Positions 17,647 to 25,761 of a stretch of 55,016 nt of DNA are shown piece by piece. A model generated the notes under the pieces. The model did no database searches, was not told the origin of the DNA, and saw only the letters and a list, made by a program, of their open reading frames with translations. Position numbers and translations under genes: made by a program. The DNA is taken from contig CAYTTY010000024.1 in NCBI GenBank assembly GCA_964440935.1, positions 1 through 55,016 of the forward strand. Reading direction: 5' to 3'. Origin of the DNA: WJJR01 sp964440935. GTDB taxonomy: Bacteria > Zixibacteria > MSB-5A5 > WJJR01. Every line of letters starts with the position of its first letter. Position 1 is the first letter of the stretch.

Positions 17647-18108
17647 TTAGGACTTCAATGGATACACCAACTCCGTCTGCCACTTTTTCGGGTTGGGTTC
17701 GGCTTCGGGGTCGGTGAGGTAGATTTCCCAGGGGTCGCCGGAGCCCTCGAGGCCTTCGTTTTTCATCGCCTGCATGAATTCACTCCAGGCACCGGGGAGA
17801 CCGTTGTAGTGGCCGGTGTAGATGACCGTGGCGGCGCGTCCGCCGGGGAGTTGGTCGGCGCGGATCTGGCCCTTGCCGTCCACCGGGGTGAGGACTGGGA
17901 TGGCGGCGTCCATATCGTAGACACCGTCGGTGCAGTCGTACCAGATCGACAGCGGCATGCCGCAGTGCTCGATGCCTTTGCTGCCGAGATGCTGCGCGAT
18001 TTCGGGTAGTAACTGGCCGAGTGCTTTGCCGATATCGTCGGTCTTCGTGCGAATGGCTAAGATGGGCTGGGGATCGAGCGTCTTTATGTTGATGTCGGAT
18101 ATGGGCAT
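17647..18108 (-). CDS. GyrI-like/AraC effector-binding domain protein
   Basis: 153 residues forming a single GyrI-like small-molecule binding domain: IKTLDPQPILAIRTKTD at the start, IWYDCTDGVYDMDAAIPV in the middle, ATVIYTGHYNGLPGAW, and a closing WEIYLTDPEAEPNPKKWQTE. Stand-alone members bind hydrophobic ligands or act as gyrase-interacting or hydrolase-like proteins; none of these roles can be chosen here. AGGAGGAG lies just before the ATG. gyrA lies two genes away, but on this evidence a link is only suggestive. Confidence 0.85.
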   Translation of the reverse strand: MPISDINIKTLDPQPILAIRTKTDDIGKALGQLLPEIAQHLGSKGIEHCGMPLSIWYDCTDGVYDMDAAIPVLTPVDGKGQIRADQLPGGRAATVIYTGHYNGLPGAWSEFMQAMKNEGLEGSGDPWEIYLTDPEAEPNPKKWQTELVYPLKS

Positions 18109-18184
18109 GAGTTCTCTCCTCCTGATTCTCCCTAAGGTTGGGGTATTGAGGTGGTCAATTCAACCCGATTCGGGAGTATGGGGA

Positions 18185-18310
18185 GAACCGTTGAAACGGT
18201 TCAAGTGAGTGATGCGTGGTTCGCCACACCGGGCTGAAGCCCGGTGTCAGAAGGCGTGAGGTCCGCTGAAGCGGACCCATTGTCTTTTGACACCTGGCTT
18301 CAGCCCGGTG
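18185..18310. repeat. Cluster of TGAA-loop hairpins
   Basis: Four palindromes share a TGAA (or TTCA) loop but have unrelated stems: GAACCGT-TGAA-ACGGTTC (18185-18202), CACCGGGC-TGAA-GCCCGGTG (18227-18246), GGTCCGC-TGAA-GCGGACC (18260-18277) and CACCTGGC-TTCA-GCCCGGTG (18291-18310, one mismatch). It lies between the start of the GyrI-like gene and the 3' end of the EamA gene. Confidence 0.75.
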
Positions 18311-18340
18311 ATTACGGGCGCCCAACGCCCCTACCATTGG

Positions 18341-19189
18341 TTATCCGGAAAACGGTTTCAACGGTTTTCCTGTGAGGGCAATCCCGCCGAGGACGATGAC
18401 ACTGGCGGCCACTAATCTGAATGTCACCGGCTCGGCGAGTACTATCACGCCGCCGAATGCCGCCAATACCGGTACGAGCAATTGCACGATCGATGCGTGC
18501 GTCGTAGTCAGCCTACGCAGGGCTTTGTACCAGAGGACATACACGACACCGGAGGCGATGGCTCCCGAGACAATGGCGAGTAGAATGCCGGTGGGTTCCC
18601 CGTGGACATTCGACCATGACACGACACTGATCAGAATCGCCAGTGGTGCGGCCCAGAGAAAGTTAGCGGCTGTTGTTGCAACAGGCGCCGTTACGTTCCG
18701 GCCACACACCGAGTAAATGCCCCAGGCGATTCCGGACACGCTCATCAGCAGTGCGCCCCACGGATTGGGTGCGGTGATGCCGGGGCTGACGAGGTAGATC
18801 AATCCGCCGAGCGCGACCACTGCGCCAATCCATTGCGTCGCGCGCAGCCGTTCACCGGACCTCAATGCTGCCGCAATCATGGTAACTTGTACGGCGCCGA
18901 AGAGAATGAGTGCGCCGACGCCGGTGCTGAGTGAGACATACGCGAGTGAGAATGCAATGGCGTAGGCGAACAATGTAAACGCCGAGATCAGATTGCGTCG
19001 TGATGGCTGTTGTGGTTTCGGCCCTTGCGCCAACAACGTAAGCGGGTACAGCACGATGGCACCGCTGACAAGACGAAGTGCAGTGAATGAAACGGGATCG
19101 ATGAGATTATTGGTGAGGGCAATGCGGCACAACAGGGAATTGACGGCGAAGCCGATTAGCGTGACTGCGGTGAGTGTGATGAGTGCCAC
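18341..19189 (-). CDS. EamA/DMT-family transporter
   Basis: 282 residues with about ten membrane helices in two homologous EamA halves; the second starts near residue 140 (NPWGALLMSVSGIAWGIYSV). DMT-superfamily members mostly export amino acids or metabolites. The motif FTALRLVSGAIVLYPLTLL in TM2 and the closing LGGIALTGKPL are typical. It is the downstream neighbour of gyrA on the same strand but is separated from it by a terminator, so it probably has its own promoter. The substrate cannot be inferred. Confidence 0.9.
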   Translation of the reverse strand: MALITLTAVTLIGFAVNSLLCRIALTNNLIDPVSFTALRLVSGAIVLYPLTLLAQGPKPQQPSRRNLISAFTLFAYAIAFSLAYVSLSTGVGALILFGAVQVTMIAAALRSGERLRATQWIGAVVALGGLIYLVSPGITAPNPWGALLMSVSGIAWGIYSVCGRNVTAPVATTAANFLWAAPLAILISVVSWSNVHGEPTGILLAIVSGAIASGVVYVLWYKALRRLTTTHASIVQLLVPVLAAFGGVIVLAEPVTFRLVAASVIVLGGIALTGKPLKPFSG

Positions 19190-19196
19190 GTGGCCT

Positions 19197-19253
19197 TAAA
19201 GAAAAGGGTGGGTGCCACTCGACCGCGCTCGCGACACGCATAGCACCCACCCT
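19197..19253 (-). terminator. Rho-independent terminator of gyrA (dispersed module, copy 2)
   Basis: Read on the minus strand, GGGTGGGTGC (19253-19244) pairs with GCACCCACCC (19215-19206), followed by TTTTCTTT (19205-19198). The internal sequence GTCGCGAGCGC matches the module at 17299-17350. It lies 21 bp after the gyrA stop. Confidence 0.75.
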
Positions 19254-19273
19254 GCATCGACGTTGTCTGTTGT

Positions 19274-21772
19274 CTATGTCGTCGTGGTGTCGCCACCCTT
19301 GGCGCCGTTGCCGCTGGTGTCGGCGGTACCGTTGGCGACCGAGCCTTCTTCGGCTGTGACCACGCGGGCGACGTCGATGACAACATCTTCGCTGTCGAGC
19401 GAAATCAACCGGACGCCCTGAGTGGCGCGTCCCATCACGCGCAGCTTGCTGACACCCATGCGGATGATGATGCCCTTGTGGGTGATGATCATCAGTTCAT
19501 CGTCGTCGACGACTTCCTTGACGGCGACCACTTTGCCGTTGCGTTCGGAGGCTTTGATGTTGATGATGCCTTTGCCGCCTCGTTTGGTGAGACGGTAGCC
19601 GCCGATCTCGGAGCGTTTGCCGAAACCCTTTTCGGTGACCGTAAGCAAGGTAGTCGGACGTTTGACGACCACCATACCGACCACACGATCATCCTTGCCG
19701 AGTGCAACGCCGCGCACACCGTAGGCGCCGCGTCCCATCGGACGAACCTGGTCCTCGTGGAATCGTACCGCCTGGCCGTTGCGGGTGGCCAAAATGATTT
19801 CATTATCACCGTCACTGAGGCCGGTCTCGATCAACGCATCATCTTCGGGAAGATCCATCGCGTTGATGCCGGCTTTGCGTGGATGGGCAAAGGCCGAGAG
19901 CGCGGTCTTTTTGATCGTACCCTTGCGGGTGGCCATCACGATGTAATCGGTATCGGTGAAGTTCTTGATCGGCTCAAAGGCGGTGATGTACTCCTTTGGC
20001 TGCAATTGCAGCAGATTGGCGATGTTCTTCCCCTTGGCCATGCGTCCGCCGGTGGGGATTTCGTGCACCTTGAGCCAATAGCACCGTCCGGCGGTGGTGA
20101 AGAAGAGAATGTAATCATGGGTGGATGCGACAAAGAGATGCTCGACAAAGTCGGTATCTTTCATTTCGATGCCGCGCACGCCGCGTCCGCCGCGATTCTG
20201 ACGGCGATAGGCCGACACCGTGAGGCGCTTGATGTAACCTTCGTGCGAGATCGTGATCACCACGTCTTCCTCGGCGATCAAATCTTCGATGGAGAATTCC
20301 TCTTCGGCTTCGATGATCTGTGTGCGGCGAGCATCGCCGTATTTCTTTTTCAGTTCGAGCAATTCATCATACACGATGCGCATGCGTTTTTGCTTTGACG
20401 CGAGGATGCTGCGGAATTCCTCGATCGCCTGAATGACTTCGAGGTATTCCTTTTCGATCTTGTCGCGCTCGAGACCGGTGAGGCGCTGCAGACGCATGTC
20501 GAGGATCGCCTGTGCCTGGATTTCGGTCAGGCCGAAGTTGTCGATCAGTCCCTGCCTGGCTTCGGCCGGCGTCTGCGAGGCACGGATCAGTTTGATGATT
20601 TCATCGATGTTGTCGAGCGCGATTTTGTAGCCCTCGAGGATATGCGCGCGCGCCTCGGCCTTTTCCAGGTCGAATTCGGTGCGGCGGCGGATCACCGTGT
20701 GACGGTGTTTGAGGAACTCCTCCATCATCTGCCGCATGGTGAGTACGCGCGGGACACCGTCGACCAACGCCAGATTGATAATGCCAAATGTTGTTTGCAA
20801 CAGTGTGTGCTTGTAGAGATTGTTCAGCACGACTTCAGGCATCGCATCACGTTTCAAGTCGAAGACAATGCGCATACCGTCGCGGTCGGATTCATCGCGC
20901 AGATCGGCGATGCCGTCGAGTTTCTTGTCGCGCACCAGGTCGGCGACTTTCTCGAGCAGATTCGATTTGTTGACCTGGTAAGGGATTTCCGAAACGATGA
21001 TGCTCTGTTTGCCGTTGGGCTGGTTTTCCACGTTGGCTTTGGCGCGTACGGTAACGGTACCGCGTCCGGTGCGATGGGCGTTTGCGATACCGGCGCGTCC
21101 AACAATCAACCCTCCGGTCGGGAAATCGGGACCGGGGATGAGTTCCAAAATCTTATCGTCATCGATGTCTTCATCTTCGATGAGTGCGCAGAGGCCATCG
21201 ACAATCTCATTGAGGTTGTGCGGGGGGATATTGGTCGCCATGCCGACGGCAATACCGGAGGATCCGTTGCAGAGCAGATTCGGGAAACGCGCCGGCAACA
21301 CGACCGGCTCATCAAGCGTGTTGTCGTAGTTGCGCATCATGTCGACGGTGTTCTTTTCCATGTCGGCGAGCATTTCGACCGCCGTGGCCGACATGCGCGC
21401 TTCGGTGTACCGCATCGCCGCGGCCGAGTCACCGTCGATCGATCCGAAGTTCCCCTGCCCGTCGACCAGCACATAGCGCATGTTGAAGCGCTGTGCCATG
21501 CGCACGAGGGTCGGGTAAACGACCTGTTCGCCGTGGGGGTGGTAATTGCCCGAGGTGTCGCCACAGATCTTGGCGCATTTGCGGTGTGCACCGCCGGGTG
21601 CCAGGTTCAAGTCGTTCATCGCCACAAGGATGCGCCGATTCGACGGCTTCAGGCCGTCGGCGACATTCGGCAGCGCCCGCTGCGTGATGACCGACATCGA
21701 ATAGTCGAGATAGGAGCCCTTCATCTCCTCTTCGAGGAAGATTCGTTTGATGGTTTCGCGTTCTAAGGGCAT
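19274..21772 (-). CDS. gyrA: DNA gyrase subunit A
   Basis: 832 residues, the breakage-reunion subunit of the ATP-dependent topoisomerase that introduces negative supercoils. The catalytic Tyr122 sits in MRYTEARMS, numbered as in Escherichia coli. The quinolone region reads HPHGEQVVYPTLVRM: Gln83 and Pro87 replace Ser83 and Asp87. The C-terminal pinwheel has a GyrA-box-like NRGGRG near residue 535 and TKRGGKG near residue 740. A low-complexity tail (GNGAKGGDTTTT) ends the protein. GGAGGAATCG precedes the ATG. A gyrB is not in this window. Topoisomerase IV ParC is less likely because of the box and full C-terminal domain. Confidence 0.94.
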   Translation of the reverse strand: MPLERETIKRIFLEEEMKGSYLDYSMSVITQRALPNVADGLKPSNRRILVAMNDLNLAPGGAHRKCAKICGDTSGNYHPHGEQVVYPTLVRMAQRFNMRYVLVDGQGNFGSIDGDSAAAMRYTEARMSATAVEMLADMEKNTVDMMRNYDNTLDEPVVLPARFPNLLCNGSSGIAVGMATNIPPHNLNEIVDGLCALIEDEDIDDDKILELIPGPDFPTGGLIVGRAGIANAHRTGRGTVTVRAKANVENQPNGKQSIIVSEIPYQVNKSNLLEKVADLVRDKKLDGIADLRDESDRDGMRIVFDLKRDAMPEVVLNNLYKHTLLQTTFGIINLALVDGVPRVLTMRQMMEEFLKHRHTVIRRRTEFDLEKAEARAHILEGYKIALDNIDEIIKLIRASQTPAEARQGLIDNFGLTEIQAQAILDMRLQRLTGLERDKIEKEYLEVIQAIEEFRSILASKQKRMRIVYDELLELKKKYGDARRTQIIEAEEEFSIEDLIAEEDVVITISHEGYIKRLTVSAYRRQNRGGRGVRGIEMKDTDFVEHLFVASTHDYILFFTTAGRCYWLKVHEIPTGGRMAKGKNIANLLQLQPKEYITAFEPIKNFTDTDYIVMATRKGTIKKTALSAFAHPRKAGINAMDLPEDDALIETGLSDGDNEIILATRNGQAVRFHEDQVRPMGRGAYGVRGVALGKDDRVVGMVVVKRPTTLLTVTEKGFGKRSEIGGYRLTKRGGKGIINIKASERNGKVVAVKEVVDDDELMIITHKGIIIRMGVSKLRVMGRATQGVRLISLDSEDVVIDVARVVTAEEGSVANGTADTSGNGAKGGDTTTT

Positions 21773-21959
21773 CGATTCCTCCGCTTAATTAACGACCAAA
21801 CGGGACCTCGCTGGTCCTCTCCGAGCATCCCCAGAAAAGACCGAAGTCCCTACGAATCTTCAATTTACGGGGTTCGCCAGAGGTACGCAAGCGATAAAAT
21901 GGCTAGGTCACGTGCGTTAACTCTCTGTCCGGCAATCTCTTGTCTTGTCCAGAGGAGTC

Positions 21960-22169
21960 GCGGGAGAACCAATTCTTCGTGCGCGTGCAAACCCGGACCA
22001 ACATCACCGGCACTTCGATCAGTACCCCGACGACCGTGGCGAGGGTGGCACCGGAGGATAAGCCGAAGAGCATCATTGCGGTGGCGATCGCCACTTTGAA
22101 ATGGTTCGATGCGCCGATCAGAGCGGTGGGAGCGGCATTTCCGTAACAGAATCGGAACAGGCGTGCCAG
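21960..22169 (-). pseudogene. Broken copy of the acr3 3' end
   Basis: About 70 residues (LARLFRFCYGNAAPTALIGA, then FGLSSGATLATVVGVLIEVP) match the C-terminal end of the intact Acr3 encoded at 26340-27551, roughly 75-80 percent identical by eye. The N-terminal nine helices are missing, and one residue is lost near VMLVRV. Upstream sequence (22170-22300) is unrelated. It sits on the same strand directly after the ABC module, so the module is bracketed by acr3 sequences. Confidence 0.85.
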
Positions 22170-22430
22170 CCAAGCGACCATGTTGCCGGGGATGACGGGG
22201 TGCAACGCAATCACATTGACATTCGGAACGACGTCGTGGACAGTCGATCCTGCCATGAATAGTTGAATCACGATCAATCGGTACTTCGATCCGGAATTGG
22301 ATTGCGGGAATGATCCGTGCGTAAGCGACCCTGCATGAGCGGTGCATCACCGTCGGCAGCTTGACTAGATGATGTGCTGGGACATGACACACAGTGGAGG
22401 GCCGGGGATGACCCCCGGCCCTCTGTGCGT

Positions 22431-23114
22431 TCAGGCAGTTGCGAATTCACGGGCTTCGGACAAACGCCCTTCGTCCAGTGTGAACCGGCGAGTTCCGGTA
22501 TCGGCCAGTTCCGCAGAGTGCGTGACCAGAAGGATCGTCTTTCCTTGCTGATTCAGTTCCCTCAAACTGGTCATGAGGATCTTTGAGAGAGTTGGATCGA
22601 GGCTGGCCGTTGGCTCGTCGGCCAGAATGACATCGGGATTGTTGGCCAGTGTTCTCGCCATCGCGACTCGCTGCTGCTGGCCAACGGACAATTGGTTTGG
22701 CTTGTGTTGTGCCCGGTCACCAAGCCCGAATTGTTCCAGCAATCCTATGGCCTTTTGCTGGTGCTGCCTGGGCTGAAGACCGTTGAGCATCAGCGCGAGC
22801 GACACATTTTCCCACGCGGACAAATACGGCACCAGGTGAAATTGCTGAAAGACGAAGCCGATTGTCTTGCGACGAAACTCTGCCTGATCACTCGCCGATT
22901 GGCTGTAGACGTCGACATCGCCGATCTGGACCGTGCCACTTGTTGGGCGTATCAGGCCCCCCAAAGACATCAAAAGGGTGGACTTTCCACTGCCCGAGGG
23001 GCCGGCCACGGTCACGAACTCGCCCTGGTTCACATGGAATGACACGTCGTCCAGAGCACGGATCGTCTCCTTGCCCATTCGGTACTCTTTTGTCAGGTGA
23101 TTGACTGTAATCAT
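22431..23114 (-). CDS. MacB/LolD-type ABC transporter ATP-binding protein
   Basis: 227 residues. Walker A GPSGSGKST, Q-loop FVFQQFHLVPYLSAWENV, signature LSVGQQQRVA, Walker B VILADEPTASLDP and switch His in LVTHSAELA place it in the MacB/LolD subfamily. These ATPases drive mechanotransmission through FtsX-domain permeases and act on periplasmic or outer-leaflet substrates rather than pumping through a central pore. The permease gene ends 4 bp upstream. Last gene of the Cys-rich exported protein, flavoprotein and ABC module. Confidence 0.92.
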   Translation of the reverse strand: MITVNHLTKEYRMGKETIRALDDVSFHVNQGEFVTVAGPSGSGKSTLLMSLGGLIRPTSGTVQIGDVDVYSQSASDQAEFRRKTIGFVFQQFHLVPYLSAWENVSLALMLNGLQPRQHQQKAIGLLEQFGLGDRAQHKPNQLSVGQQQRVAMARTLANNPDVILADEPTASLDPTLSKILMTSLRELNQQGKTILLVTHSAELADTGTRRFTLDEGRLSEAREFATA

Positions 23115-23118
23115 TTGG

Positions 23119-24333
23119 CTATACCTCTTGAAGGATCACGGACGGATCAAGTCGCACGGCACGCCATACCGGAATCAGCGAAGCCGCAAGTGAGAGCAGC
23201 ACGGAAATGGCGATGCTTAAGATCAGCCATTCCGGACGCGCCTGTACATTGATGCCCGCGAGCGACGGACCAAGAACGATGGCGAGGGCACTTCCGATGA
23301 TAAACCCCCCGAGCCCGCCCACCAATCCGAGCAGCAGCGCCTTCCAAATAAAGATCCGTTGAATCAGTCTGTTGTTCGCGCCCAGTGCGATCAGAATACC
23401 GATCTCCCTGCGCCGTTCAAAGACATTGGCAAACATGTAATTGGCAATCGAGACGCCGCCAACGATGAGAATGATAACGAGGAAAATGAGACCGAAATTC
23501 CGCATCATCGAATTTGTTCTCTGCTGCGCAGATACGATCTGACCGATCGTAACCACTTTGGCATCCGGCAGTCTCCGGTTCAGTCCGCCGATCAGGTCAC
23601 CGGAGATTTGATCGCAACATCCCATCATTTCGATGGCGCTGATGCGGCCGGGTTGTCCGGTCATCTGTTGGACGGTGGCGAGATGAACAAACACGCGGCC
23701 ATCGTCCACCGTGCCGCTGGGGGGGAGCACGCCCGTGATGTTGAATTTCTGTTCACCGATCACCAGTGGATCACCCTCCGTGAGATTGAGGGTGGCGGCA
23801 AGATCACTCCCGAGAAGGGCCCCATCGACCGGCAACTCGTCGATTGGTGTTCTGCGATCCACGGCTTCGGGATCTTTCGGGGGGACTCCGCCTTCGGGCG
23901 CTGCGCATCCCACCGGCGTCTCGAAGATATTCCCGGCCATCTCCCAAACTGGTTTGGCAAGGAATTCCTCTCTGGGCCGAATACCCGTGACGATCGTGTT
24001 CCGTCCTTCCAGGGTGGTCATCATGGAGAGCTTTGGCGAGAGGTTATCCACGCCCTGCAATCCGGATGTCAGGATGTCGTCGACATAGCTTTCCGGCATG
24101 GTTTCGTTACCGAGGTCGGCGCGGTAGTAATCGTCGACCGTTACACCCTTGGGCAGGATGAGCACATTCGCGCCGAGAGCGTCCATTTCCAGGGCAATTG
24201 CCTTTTCGCTGTAATAGGTGATCGACCGAACACCCACGATGACGGCGATGCCCATGACGATGGCGATCACACTCGTCGCAAGTTGGTTCTTACGTTCGGT
24301 CAATTCCTTGAATACGACCTTAATTGCGTTCAT
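23119..24333 (-). CDS. MacB-like FtsX-domain ABC permease with periplasmic Cys-Cys
   Basis: 404 residues: TM1 (about 19-36), a large periplasmic MacB_PCD domain (about 45-275), then three helices of the FtsX domain (NYMFANVFERRREIGILIAL between the first two). Position 239-240 of the periplasmic domain is an adjacent cysteine pair in EMMGCCDQI, with another Cys at 143. Vicinal cysteines are not usual in this family and match CC pairs in the two exported proteins of the same operon. Start ATG overlaps the flavoprotein stop by 4 nt. Confidence 0.88.
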   Translation of the reverse strand: MNAIKVVFKELTERKNQLATSVIAIVMGIAVIVGVRSITYYSEKAIALEMDALGANVLILPKGVTVDDYYRADLGNETMPESYVDDILTSGLQGVDNLSPKLSMMTTLEGRNTIVTGIRPREEFLAKPVWEMAGNIFETPVGCAAPEGGVPPKDPEAVDRRTPIDELPVDGALLGSDLAATLNLTEGDPLVIGEQKFNITGVLPPSGTVDDGRVFVHLATVQQMTGQPGRISAIEMMGCCDQISGDLIGGLNRRLPDAKVVTIGQIVSAQQRTNSMMRNFGLIFLVIILIVGGVSIANYMFANVFERRREIGILIALGANNRLIQRIFIWKALLLGLVGGLGGFIIGSALAIVLGPSLAGINVQARPEWLILSIAISVLLSLAASLIPVWRAVRLDPSVILQEV

Positions 24334-24899
24334 TGTTCATTCTCCGCTTGAGGTTCAAAACCGAGCGCCTGCTCGATTGTGCGCACAATTGTCTCCGCTC
24401 CGGCCATGGCACCGATGCCCGTATCGCCGGAGGAGCACAGACCGAACACCGGATCCACGATCATGATGTTATGGCGGCGCAAACGGTCGATGTTCTCCTG
24501 CACAATGGAATCCTGCCACATGTCCGGATGCATTGCAGGGCACACGATTCGAGGAGCGCGGCAGGCGACAAATGCCGTCGTCAGGAGGTTGTCGGCGATG
24601 CCATTGGCCAGCTTGGCGACCAGGTTGGCGGTCGCGGGCGCGACGAGAAAGACAGCCGCGTCCTTCGCCAATTTGATATGGGGCACTTCCCAGCCGGCGT
24701 CGTTCTCCAGGCCGTCGGTGTACACGCGTCGCCCCGTCAGTGCGGAAACGAACACCGGTGACACCATTCGCCCCGCATTCGGGGTCAGGATCGCATCAAT
24801 CTCCGCAGACCGGCTGCGTAATGCCGCAACAAGGTCTGGAAGAAGATTGATTGCGATGCCCGCCGAGATGCCAAGGACCAGACGGACATTCGTCCACAT
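24330..24899 (-). CDS. Flavoprotein of the PPC decarboxylase / HFCD family (CoaC/EpiD-like)
   Basis: 189 residues, from the ATG in TAATG shared with the upstream stop. HFCD enzymes use FMN to decarboxylate C-terminal cysteine of 4'-phosphopantothenoylcysteine (CoaC) or of peptides (EpiD, MrsD). Diagnostic residues are all present: active-site His74 in PHIKLAKDA, PATAN (88-92), the substrate clamp PAMHPDMW (121-128) and Cys155 in GLCSSGDTGIG. A free-standing CoaC without CoaB inside an arsenic and ABC operon is unexpected, which points to a peptide or another thiol as substrate. That is inference; ordinary CoA synthesis cannot be excluded. Confidence 0.85.
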   Translation of the reverse strand: MWTNVRLVLGISAGIAINLLPDLVAALRSRSAEIDAILTPNAGRMVSPVFVSALTGRRVYTDGLENDAGWEVPHIKLAKDAAVFLVAPATANLVAKLANGIADNLLTTAFVACRAPRIVCPAMHPDMWQDSIVQENIDRLRRHNIMIVDPVFGLCSSGDTGIGAMAGAETIVRTIEQALGFEPQAENEQ

Positions 24900-25675
24900 T
24901 AACAGCACCCCGACTTACCGCTGCACGACTTCTTCAGTGCGGCGATGTCATCACCGGTTAGGGAGGGTGTGCCCGAGATCTGGCCGGCCACCCGTCCGCC
25001 CACCATCAGAAGCATGCGGGCGTCGGTGAGTGAATCGGCCGGGAGCTTGGTGCGCGCGACGATGTCGGCATTCGCAGGGTCATCGGGGTCGATGACAAAG
25101 AGATCGGCTTTGTTGGCCGGCTTCTGCACATAGTCGGTGGCCGACTGAATCATCCGTGCGCCGTTGAGATCCTGATTATCGGCGAAGACAAGGAGCACGT
25201 CCCTTCCGGATTGTGCGGCCTTAATGATTTTACACATTTGAGGCGACGGGAAGACGGTGTTCGCGTTACCCCTGCCGAGCGAGGCCTCGGGCGCGCCCCA
25301 GGTGATCGCACCGTTCGGCGCCTGGAACACGACCATGGTTTGATTCGGCGCCATCCGCATGCGAAGGCGGCGCAGCAGTGCGGTGGTCTCTGGATTGTTA
25401 AGCGCGTGATACTCGATCGAGAGCTGTCTGACCCCTGCGATTGATTGAAGTGACTGCTCCACACTTTGAAAGTCTGTCCGCCCGCCGGGATGAAACACGA
25501 GGGCCGAAAACCCGTCCTGAGAGACGGGAGTGGATGTTGGGGTCTCGGATTGAACGGTCACATGACGAAACGCGGCGCTGCTGCTTTCCGATCCGGACTT
25601 CTGGGCAATCGAGGAAACACTGAGAATGACCACCAGCGCCAGCGCAACTACGATACTGACTAAACTTAACAGCAT
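24899..25675 (-). CDS. Exported protein with C-terminal Gly-Cys-Cys
   Basis: 258 residues, not recognised with confidence. An N-terminal hydrophobic signal or anchor (LLSLVSIVVALALVVILSV) is followed by two possible thioredoxin-like units: one around SIEYHALNNPETTALLRRLR and a C-terminal one containing ADLFVIDPDDPANADIV and MLLMVGGRVAGQISG. Neither has a CxxC. The protein ends SCSGKSGCC. GGAGATGG lies before ATG 25675; an in-frame ATG at 25738 lacks such a site. The stop overlaps the flavoprotein start, so the two are coupled. Its terminal cysteine makes it a possible metal or metalloid binder, or an HFCD substrate; both are speculation. Confidence 0.7.
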   Translation of the reverse strand: MLLSLVSIVVALALVVILSVSSIAQKSGSESSSAAFRHVTVQSETPTSTPVSQDGFSALVFHPGGRTDFQSVEQSLQSIAGVRQLSIEYHALNNPETTALLRRLRMRMAPNQTMVVFQAPNGAITWGAPEASLGRGNANTVFPSPQMCKIIKAAQSGRDVLLVFADNQDLNGARMIQSATDYVQKPANKADLFVIDPDDPANADIVARTKLPADSLTDARMLLMVGGRVAGQISGTPSLTGDDIAALKKSCSGKSGCC

Positions 25676-25761
25676 TTTTCCATCTCCGTGTTGAAAGAAC
25701 CTGTCGCAGTGGATAGACACATCCATCCACCTGTTCACTGCCAGGAATCAACGGAAATGGA

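Noticed and set aside
18350..18367. AACGGTTTCAACGGTT as another TGAA-loop hairpin
   Set aside because: The arms do not pair (CGG faces CGG), and the bases encode the conserved GKPLKPFSG end of the EamA protein.
24330..24908. Flavoprotein simply as CoaC of coenzyme A synthesis
   Set aside because: Not fully rejected: the residues fit CoaC. It lacks a fused or adjacent CoaB and lies in a coupled export operon, so I kept the broader HFCD call.
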